This document shows positions 53,525 through 64,000 of a stretch of 64,000 bases of DNA, in pieces. Source of the DNA: DATFVA01 sp963747755 (GTDB lineage Bacteria; Bacteroidota; Ignavibacteria; Ignavibacteriales; Ignavibacteriaceae). Position 1 is the stretch's first letter, and each line of letters begins with the position of its first letter. The notes under the pieces were generated by a model that saw nothing but the letters and a program-made list of their open reading frames with translations, did no database searches and was not told the origin of the DNA. Location of the stretch: contig CAVVGK010000014.1 of NCBI GenBank assembly GCA_963747755.1, positions 1,293,692 to 1,357,691 of the forward strand. The letters run 5' to 3'. The position numbers were made by a program, and so were the translations under genes.

Positions 53525-53710
53525 TCATGCTTTTTTACGAGATTCAATAAGGTACGGAGGAAATTTAAGATATCTGCCTGCTGAATAACGCATTGAACCC
53601 TGCGGATTTTTAGCTGCATCGAAACCTTTCCTATCGAGTGTCAATATGTGTAAAATATGGTCGCCAGTATAAAACAGAACTGCCGGTTTCGAAGTCTTAT
53701 TTTTATTTTT
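53525..53710 (-). pseudogene. Possible gene remnant in the OsmC/activator gap
   Basis: The 322-bp gap 53381-53702 holds no intact gene. One frame stays open for 61 codons up to TGA at 53525 without an initiating ATG near its start. Its residues look protein-like (HILTLDRKGFDAAKNPQGSM, then RYSAGRYLKFPPYLIESRKK). It begins inside the last codons of the upstream activator gene in another frame. It may be the tail of a lost gene; an internal TTG could start a short protein. Confidence 0.25.
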
Positions 53711-55604
53711 TCAGGTGAAGAGCTTTTATTTTAGAGTTCAGGGTGGTTGGAGGTAGTCCCAGCAGGTTTGCTGCTCCGTCGCTACCGGAAATCTTCCAGT
53801 TAGTTGAATTTAAAGCACGTATAATATTTTCTTTTTCAAGCTCCTGAAACTCCTTTTGTGAAAATATTTTATTATCCTGCTGTGTATTAGTTTCAATTTT
53901 ATTTGGTTCCCTTCCATATGGAAGTAAATTATCTATTATAACTGTACCGTCTTCAGCAGTGATTACAGCTCTTTCAATTATGTTCTGCAGTTCCCGGACG
54001 TTTCCTGGCCAGGGATAATTTAATAATCTTTGTTTAGATGTGGAAGAAAGTTTCCTATTATCAACTCCTAATTTTTTTGAAAACCTTAATGTGAATTCAT
54101 CGGCGAGTTTGATGATATCATAACCTCTTTCTCTCAATGGTGGTACATAGATAGGATAAACATTCAACCTGTAATATAAATCCTCGCGGAATTTTCCATG
54201 TTTTATATCCTCTGAAAGATTACGGTTAGTAGCAGCAATAACTCTTACATCGACCTTCCGGGTATCTGAACTTCCGACGGGTTCAAATTCTCCATCCTGT
54301 AACACCCTCAGAAGTTTCGCCTGAAGGTCAAGGTGAAGGTCACCTATTTCATCCAGGAAGATAGTCCCTTTATCAGCAAGCTCGAACCTTCCAATCCTCC
54401 TTTTAGTGGCGCCTGTAAAAGCTCCGCTAACATGTCCGAAGAATTCGCTCTCAATTAAAGATGAGGGAATAGCAGCACAGTTAACCTTTATTAAAGGTTT
54501 GTTCTTCCGGCTTCCGGCCATATGAATTGCTCTTGCCGCAAGTTCTTTCCCTGTGCCGGTTTCGCCTGAGATCAGAACAGTGCTGTCTGTTTTAGCAACG
54601 AGGCTTATATCTTTCAGAAGATTCATTACAGGCCTGCTTTGCCCCACAATTTCATCGAAATCATTCAGGAGATCCAGTTCTTCCTTAAGGTATTCTGTTT
54701 CTGCCTTAAGCGCATGTATCTTTTTCTCCGCTTCAACTTTATCGTTTATGCTGCGGAGTATGACGGTATAAAACATATCGTTTTTATTTGTATTCTGAGA
54801 TACAGTCGCTTCGGCAGGAAAGCTGATCCCGTTCTTACAGGAAATATTGAGACTGTCAGTTATCCAGATATATTTTTCGCCTTCTTCCAGGTTCTCAAAT
54901 TCTTTAAGTGCAGATATAAAAATCTCCCGGCCCTTATTTGACAGAAGTTCCTTGAAGTTTTTTCCCAAAGCTTCTTCAGCTTGACAGTCTATTAGCTTTA
55001 CGGCAGCCGGGTTTATCATGGTTATCTCAAGCCTCTGATTAAGTTCCATGATTCCGTCCATTGCACTGTTTATCAATCGGCGAAGCTTACTTTCTTTCTC
55101 GTTAATTTCCTGTTCCGCTTTTAACCGCTGTAATTCTGCAGCAGCGCGACCGGCAAAAATATGAAATATAGCTTCATTACTTTTTTTTGCGGGCATTGGC
55201 TTGTCATCAATTACTGCAAGGAGTCCTAATGTTTCTCCGTTCATATGAAGCAGGGGAGCTCCCATATAACTCACAACTTTAATTCCAAAATCTGGAGATT
55301 TGGGAAATAGTCCGGAAACATTTTCTTTAATGTGAACAAACTTTTTTTGATCAATTACATCTTCACAGGGTGTGTTCTCAATCTTGTATTCAAAATCCTT
55401 AATCCACTGATTCCGGTAGCAGAATGCATGGGCTCGCAAAAGGCGTAATTCTTTGAAATATTCTGTTACCCAGGCACCGGAGGTATTGAGAACACCGCAC
55501 AGATTCTTAACAAGAGCAAAAAAGAAGTCGGAACCCGTTTGACTGGAGGTGCCTTCAAGGATCGCCCTTATGGCGTAGTTTTCCTGGCTGTTATCGTTAA
55601 ACAT
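53703..55604 (-). CDS. Sigma-54-dependent activator with GAF and PAS domains
   Basis: A 633-aa enhancer-binding protein. A GAF domain at about 10-165 (AWVTEYFKELRLLRAHAFCY...VVSYMGAPLLHMNGETLGLL) and a PAS domain at about 170-290 are followed by a short coiled coil. The AAA+ domain (about 315-550) has Walker A GETGTGKE, GAFTGA and Walker B IFLDE. A Fis-type helix-turn-helix ends it (SGSDGAANLLGLPPTTLNSK). The layout recalls FhlA-type regulators. It most likely drives the OsmC gene next downstream, whose upstream region has a sigma-54-type promoter. Confidence 0.93.
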   Translation of the reverse strand: MFNDNSQENYAIRAILEGTSSQTGSDFFFALVKNLCGVLNTSGAWVTEYFKELRLLRAHAFCYRNQWIKDFEYKIENTPCEDVIDQKKFVHIKENVSGLFPKSPDFGIKVVSYMGAPLLHMNGETLGLLAVIDDKPMPAKKSNEAIFHIFAGRAAAELQRLKAEQEINEKESKLRRLINSAMDGIMELNQRLEITMINPAAVKLIDCQAEEALGKNFKELLSNKGREIFISALKEFENLEEGEKYIWITDSLNISCKNGISFPAEATVSQNTNKNDMFYTVILRSINDKVEAEKKIHALKAETEYLKEELDLLNDFDEIVGQSRPVMNLLKDISLVAKTDSTVLISGETGTGKELAARAIHMAGSRKNKPLIKVNCAAIPSSLIESEFFGHVSGAFTGATKRRIGRFELADKGTIFLDEIGDLHLDLQAKLLRVLQDGEFEPVGSSDTRKVDVRVIAATNRNLSEDIKHGKFREDLYYRLNVYPIYVPPLRERGYDIIKLADEFTLRFSKKLGVDNRKLSSTSKQRLLNYPWPGNVRELQNIIERAVITAEDGTVIIDNLLPYGREPNKIETNTQQDNKIFSQKEFQELEKENIIRALNSTNWKISGSDGAANLLGLPPTTLNSKIKALHLKK

Positions 55605-55883
55605 AATTATTATGGGTATTATGATTAAACATCGCCTCGATCAGTTAATATAAAAACGATGAGGCGGTATAGCAAGACCTTCGCCGGGGAATTTATACAT
55701 ATGTGAGATTTGAGAACCGGACACTGATAAACCCAATTGTTAAGCTCTGATTCATTTTTGAAGAAATCGTAAAATTGAGCGATAAGATATTTCTGTCAAC
55801 AAATTCCTTTTATGTATTAAAACCATGGTTTTTTGTGGGCTCAAATATTACTATTTTTTATATTCAAATTTTTAAGGGTACTA

Positions 55884-58067
55884 ATGGTAATCAAACAAAC
55901 TGCGGAATTCGATCTTACTTACCGTTTTATTACCGAGACAAACCAGAATATTTTTCTTACCGGCAAAGCAGGAACAGGTAAAACAACCTTCCTGAAATAT
56001 GTACGGGCTAATACAATGAAGGAATGTGTTGTGGCAGCACCAACAGGAGTAGCCGCAATAAACGCGAGAGGAGTAACACTGCATTCACTTTTCCAGCTTC
56101 CTTTCGGGATGATACTGCCGAGTCAGGAGTATTCATTTAACCGTGAAAGCATAAAACGCCATCCTCTGCTTTCGAAGTTAAGGTACAGCAGGGAAAAGGT
56201 AGAACTTCTCCGAAATCTTGATCTGCTTATCATTGATGAGGCCAGTATGGTCGCATCCTATATTGTTGATGCAATTGATACTATACTGCGTTATATAAGA
56301 AAAAGTCATCACCGCCCTTTCGGTGGTGTACAGGTGCTTTTTGTCGGTGATCTCTACCAGCTGCCGCCGGTTGTCAAAAGGGACGGTTGGGAAATTTTAC
56401 GCGAATACTATTCAACGATTTTCTTTTTTGACAGTTTTGTATTACGTGAGAATCCACCCGTTATCGTGGAGCTAAAAGAGATATTCAGGCAGCAGGATGT
56501 CGGCTTTATAGAGATCCTGAATGGGATAAGAGATAATAATATATCAGAGGAAAATTTTAATATACTGCAGTCAAGACTGACGAATGATTTTGTACCGACG
56601 GACGAAGAAGAATATATAACGCTGACAACACACAATCATCAGGCAGATGAAATAAACCATATGAAATTAATAAGTATTCAAGGTGAAGTTCACCGGTACA
56701 GGGCAGAGGTTATAAATGATTTCCCCGAGAATGCTTATCCAGCTGAGGATGTGCTTGAGCTTAAAATAGGCGCCCAGGTAATGTTTCTGAGAAATGATAC
56801 TGAGGAAAGGAAATACTTTAACGGGAAAATCGGGACGGTAACCGGGCTCGGTGAAAGTTTTATTAGAGTAAAGTGTAAGGATGACGCAGATGAAATAACA
56901 GTTAAAAAGAGTGAATGGGAAAATGTCAGATACAAGCTTGATCCAATAACAAGGGAAATAACTGAAGAGGTCCTGGGAAGTTTTGTGCAATATCCTCTGA
57001 GATTGGCCTGGGCGATTACGATTCATAAAAGTCAGGGACTAACATTTGATAAAGTAGTGATTGATGCTCAGAAAGCTTTTACAAAAGGGCAGGTATATGT
57101 GGCCCTGAGCCGCTGTACCTCCCTGGAAGGGTTGATACTTAAAACTCCTGTCGGTAGAAATTATCTCGGCGGCCACTCTGATTTTATCCGGTGGCAAGAT
57201 GATAACCTAAGTAAAAATCTTCCTCTGAAGTTCGCGGAGTCCCGCCAGAATTATATGCTCGACGAAATAAATGATATCTTCACCTGGACAGGCTGGTACC
57301 ATGCTCTTTTCGAAATGAACGAATATATCAAGGAAAATCAGGACAAAATAAATCAGGACTCTCTGGATTGGATAAGCAGCCTAAGCAAAAAACAGGCAGT
57401 ATTATATGAAGTTTCAAAAAAATTCAGACAGGTTATCGTAAATCTCAGCAAAGGGTATCCGCTTGTTGAGCAAAACGAGGAGCTTCAGAAGAGGCTTAAG
57501 GAAGGTGCGGAATATTTTTATGATGAATTATTCAAATGGAGAGATCTTTTCATTAATCATCCGATAACCTCGGAAACAAAAAAGATCTCTTCCGTTATTG
57601 ATGACCATCTAGTTTCAATTAACCGGCTGCTTGAAGATATTTTGGATAGGATTGGTTTCTGCCGAAATGGTTTTACTATGAGTGAATACCTGCAGTATGT
57701 TCCCCCGGCAGTACAAAGAACTAAGAACATCCGTAGTTCATACTCACCGAAAAAAAGAAATACAGTGGAACATACCATAATTTTATTCCGTGAACTCCGG
57801 GATCTTCAACTGACCGCTGTTGAACGGGATCTTACAGTTGAAACGATTGAAGGACATATCGCAAAAGGAATAAGACAGGGTCTCATTGAGATAGGGGAGA
57901 TAATGCCTGAGGAAGAGGTTAAAGAAATTGCGCGATATTTTCCGGATGACCTTACGAACATCAAACTTAGAACGATAAAGGATTATGCTTCTCCCGACGT
58001 CACCTTCGGACAATTAAAAATGGTTCTTGCGTTTCTGCAGAAATGTGCCGCAGAAGCAGATGTATAA
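55884..58067 (+). CDS. PIF1/RecD-like helicase with C-terminal helix-turn-helix domain
   Basis: A 727-aa ATPase. Superfamily 1B motifs are clear: Walker A GKAGTGKT (27-34), APTGVAAINARGVTLHS, Walker B LLIIDEASMV, GDLYQLPPV and the C-terminal ITIHKSQGLTFDKVVID with YVALSRCTSLEGLIL. The last 100 residues (about 640-700: VEHTIILFRELRDLQLTAVE, VETIEGHIAKGIRQGLIEIG) form a helicase-associated helix-turn-helix (HTH_40-like). The frame opens at 55833, but the ATG at 55884 (MVIKQTAEFDLTYRF) has AAGGG upstream and begins at the fold. It probably unwinds DNA or R-loops in replication and repair. Confidence 0.9.
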   Translation: MVIKQTAEFDLTYRFITETNQNIFLTGKAGTGKTTFLKYVRANTMKECVVAAPTGVAAINARGVTLHSLFQLPFGMILPSQEYSFNRESIKRHPLLSKLRYSREKVELLRNLDLLIIDEASMVASYIVDAIDTILRYIRKSHHRPFGGVQVLFVGDLYQLPPVVKRDGWEILREYYSTIFFFDSFVLRENPPVIVELKEIFRQQDVGFIEILNGIRDNNISEENFNILQSRLTNDFVPTDEEEYITLTTHNHQADEINHMKLISIQGEVHRYRAEVINDFPENAYPAEDVLELKIGAQVMFLRNDTEERKYFNGKIGTVTGLGESFIRVKCKDDADEITVKKSEWENVRYKLDPITREITEEVLGSFVQYPLRLAWAITIHKSQGLTFDKVVIDAQKAFTKGQVYVALSRCTSLEGLILKTPVGRNYLGGHSDFIRWQDDNLSKNLPLKFAESRQNYMLDEINDIFTWTGWYHALFEMNEYIKENQDKINQDSLDWISSLSKKQAVLYEVSKKFRQVIVNLSKGYPLVEQNEELQKRLKEGAEYFYDELFKWRDLFINHPITSETKKISSVIDDHLVSINRLLEDILDRIGFCRNGFTMSEYLQYVPPAVQRTKNIRSSYSPKKRNTVEHTIILFRELRDLQLTAVERDLTVETIEGHIAKGIRQGLIEIGEIMPEEEVKEIARYFPDDLTNIKLRTIKDYASPDVTFGQLKMVLAFLQKCAAEADV

Positions 58068-58074
58068 AAAATGA

Positions 58075-58269
58075 TCAATTATCAGACAAAGGATTTATTA
58101 TTCCTTTATAGGTGAAGAAGTCTTTGATCCTCTGTTCATTGACAATTGAATTTTCATTAAAAATATTTACTCCACCGGTTGAGGATAATATCCACAGGTT
58201 TCCATCAAAGTATTCAGCAATGGAGCTAACATAATTGCTTGAAAGCCCGGAATTATAAATATCGTACAT
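58075..58269 (-). pseudogene. Fragment of a two-component-regulator beta-propeller gene
   Basis: 64 codons coding one blade-like unit: NSGLSSNYVSSIAEYFDGNL, then WILSSTGGVNIFN. This matches the repeated blades of Reg_prop propeller proteins and T9SS propellers, which normally have ten or more blades and a signal peptide. Here nothing precedes or follows it, and an in-frame stop lies just upstream. It is most likely a leftover of a larger gene between the helicase and the rRNA terminator. Confidence 0.5.
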
Positions 58270-58375
58270 AGCACGTTTCTCCGACTAAGCAAATTCAAAT
58301 AGTCTACCTAACCACCTGGTTTAAGTCCGGTCAAATATAAGAATGGAGCAATCTGATAGAAGGGTAAGGTATAAA

Positions 58376-58403
58376 AAAACCCCGATCTGATGAACGGGGT
58401 TTT
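58376..58403 (-). terminator. rRNA operon terminator
   Basis: AAAACCCCG/CGGGGTTTT with a 10-nt loop, immediately after 5S. The minus-strand side ends in seven T, so it terminates the leftward rRNA transcript. Confidence 0.9.
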
Positions 58404-58415
58404 ATAAATTAAAAT

Positions 58416-58529
<114 letters not shown>

Positions 58530-58577
58530 AATTTAAAACTTGTGCTGAACTTATTTCAGCATATCAAAAAAATAAAA

Positions 58578-58634
58578 GAAAGATTGAAAGAACCAAGCCC
58601 AAACAAAAAGAGAACTATCGTGTGAATAAAAATT
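58578..58634 (-). other. 3' arms of the 23S processing stem
   Basis: Two stretches, 58578-58590 and 58622-58634, are perfectly complementary (13 bp each) to 61755-61767 and 61662-61674 on the other side of 23S. Together they form the long RNase III-type stem that frees 23S rRNA. Confidence 0.7.
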
Positions 58635-58635
58635 A

Positions 58636-61658
<3,023 letters not shown>

Positions 61659-61661
61659 GAA

Positions 61662-61767
61662 AATTTTTATTCACAGATAGTCTGTGCTCTTTCTGTTTGT
61701 TTTTTTATGGCTCAGTAAAATTTTTCCGATTTTCATCAGAAAATATTTTTTACTCTTTCAATCTTTC
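61662..61767 (-). other. 5' arms of the 23S processing stem and 23S leader
   Basis: Holds 61662-61674 and 61755-61767, each perfectly complementary to a stretch downstream of 23S. The second arm overlaps a boxA-like site at 61764-61775. Confidence 0.7.
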
Positions 61768-61775
61768 AAAGAACA
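61764..61775 (-). promoter_or_regulatory. boxA-like antitermination site, 23S leader
   Basis: The minus strand reads TGTTCTTTGAAA, close to the bacterial boxA TGCTCTTTAACA. The same core TGTTCTTTGA occurs before 16S, as in NusB/S10-dependent rRNA operons. Confidence 0.6.
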
Positions 61776-61800
61776 ATCTTGCCCGACAAGTCGGGCTTTG

Positions 61801-61873
61801 TGGAGCTAATCGGGATCGAACCGATAACCTCCGCCTTGCAAGGGCGGCGCTCTCCCAATTGAGCTATAGCCCC
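61801..61873 (-). tRNA. tRNA-Ala (TGC)
   Basis: A 73-nt cloverleaf. The acceptor GGGGCTA pairs with TAGCTCC with one G-T pair. The anticodon TGC lies in CCTTGCAAG and the T-loop in GGTTCGATCC. The 3' CCA is not encoded. Placed between tRNA-Ile and 23S. Confidence 0.95.
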
Positions 61874-61934
61874 GAAAACTCTTTAGTTTTAGGGGTATTG
61901 GCTAACATTAAGTTATAACACACCAAAAGATTAG

Positions 61935-62008
<74 letters not shown>

Positions 62009-62083
62009 AGTTCCAGTTTATTAAAAAAAAGAACTAATAAACCGAGCCGGATTCTAATAGGTCAGACTCGTTAGAAAAAATAA

Positions 62084-62093
62084 AGAGTGAGTG
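62084..62093 (-). other. 3' arm of the 16S processing stem
   Basis: The minus strand reads CACTCACTCT, perfectly complementary to AGAGTGAGTG at 63749-63758 upstream of 16S (10 bp). Confidence 0.6.
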
Positions 62094-62124
62094 TTTTAAC
62101 TGTAGTAAACGGTTCCGATTACTC

Positions 62125-63662
<1,538 letters not shown>

Positions 63663-63748
63663 AAGTTTGATTTAATGGCTTGTAATCTGGCGTATATAAA
63701 TTATTAAGTACGCTTTTGTTGAAACCATTTAACTGACGAGTTAAATGT

Positions 63749-63758
63749 CACTCACTCT
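63749..63758 (-). other. 5' arm of the 16S processing stem
   Basis: AGAGTGAGTG on the minus strand, complementary to 62084-62093. It starts at the last bases of the boxA-like site. Confidence 0.6.
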
Positions 63759-63769
63759 ATCAAAGAACA
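63758..63769 (-). promoter_or_regulatory. boxA-like antitermination site, 16S leader
   Basis: The minus strand reads TGTTCTTTGATA, sharing TGTTCTTTGA with the 23S leader site. Confidence 0.6.
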
Positions 63770-63809
63770 TTCAAAATTTTATTCTGAAACCTTCATTAAA
63801 GAAGGGTAT

Positions 63810-63840
63810 CAAATTTACTTCCTCTTACATCGAATGTCAA
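63810..63840 (-). promoter_or_regulatory. rRNA promoter P2
   Basis: The minus strand has TTGACA (63840-63835), 17 nt, then TAAATTTG (63817-63810). It fits both the classical -35/-10 spacing and the Bacteroidota TAnnTTTG element. Confidence 0.75.
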
Positions 63841-63920
63841 GAGACTTTTACCATCATTTCAAATTTTTTCATCAAATCTGCTGTTTTTCTTAGTCAAAAA
63901 CCATTTCTAAAACAGCCTTT

Positions 63921-63950
63921 CAAATATATAGGATTAATCAAGAATGTCAA
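63921..63950 (-). promoter_or_regulatory. rRNA promoter P1
   Basis: The minus strand has TTGACA (63950-63945), 16 nt, then TATATTTG (63928-63921), that is TTG-N19-TAnnTTTG. Placed 110 nt upstream of P2. Confidence 0.75.
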
Positions 63951-64000
63951 GTTTTCAGTGTTTTAAAACCATCTTAATCTTAATGTTTTACTTCTTTCTC

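Noticed and set aside
61781..61796. Hairpin GCCCGA/TCGGGC with a 4-nt loop between tRNA-Ala and the 23S leader
   Set aside because: It has no T-run and lies inside a transcribed spacer, so it is not a terminator; probably a local processing fold.

Overview
The window is a bacterial chromosome segment, most probably from the Ignavibacteria (Bacteroidota/Chlorobi group). Three things point there: two secreted proteins end in the type IX secretion C-terminal domain with the NYPNPFNP signature, a lipoprotein carries the NPLDP motif after its lipobox, and several promoters fit the Bacteroidota consensus TTG-N19/20-TAnnTTTG. There is also a GWxTD-domain protein and moderately AT-rich DNA. No organism name can be proved without a search.

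Layout, left to right. 1-8144 (minus): partial fructose-1,6-bisphosphatase, a two-subunit ABC exporter, a small inverted-repeat element, seryl- and leucyl-tRNA synthetases. 8303-11033 (plus): a membrane-anchored AraC regulator and a beta-helix T9SS cargo. 11182-19244 (minus): a WG-repeat protein, a large lipoprotein, then a compact signalling cluster (DUF5683-like protein, Ser/Thr kinase with PEGA repeats, GAF/sigma-54 activator, lipoprotein) and a small lipoprotein. 19385-22414 (plus): a metallopeptidase / beta-propeller / outer-membrane-barrel protein. 22422-30123 (minus): a membrane protein, UvrA, an MlaEFD-type lipid transporter, an outer-membrane-like protein.

30191-45889 (minus) is one very long apparent operon of 17 genes with no gap above about 61 nt. 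It opens with a sensor-less sigma-54 activator and continues with LptE, glycosyltransferases, CdsA, a BamA/TamA-like protein, a UbiA prenyltransferase, RimO, RNase HII and others. It is mainly an envelope and housekeeping unit. Further right come a SPOR protein, MiaB, a previously hidden 51-aa membrane protein, a blue-copper T9SS protein, a YfcH-type epimerase, a DUF3303 protein, an MddA-like methyltransferase, an OsmC protein with a sigma-54 promoter just downstream of a GAF-PAS sigma-54 activator, and a PIF1-like helicase.

58376-63950 (minus) is a complete rRNA operon, 16S-tRNA-Ile-tRNA-Ala-23S-5S. Tandem promoters, two boxA-like sites, long processing stems and a terminator can all be read directly. 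No CRISPR array, transposase or phage gene was seen. The best candidates for something undescribed are the kinase/sigma-54/lipoprotein cluster at 12136-18642, whose kinase has a glycine-free nucleotide loop, and the sigma-54-headed envelope operon.
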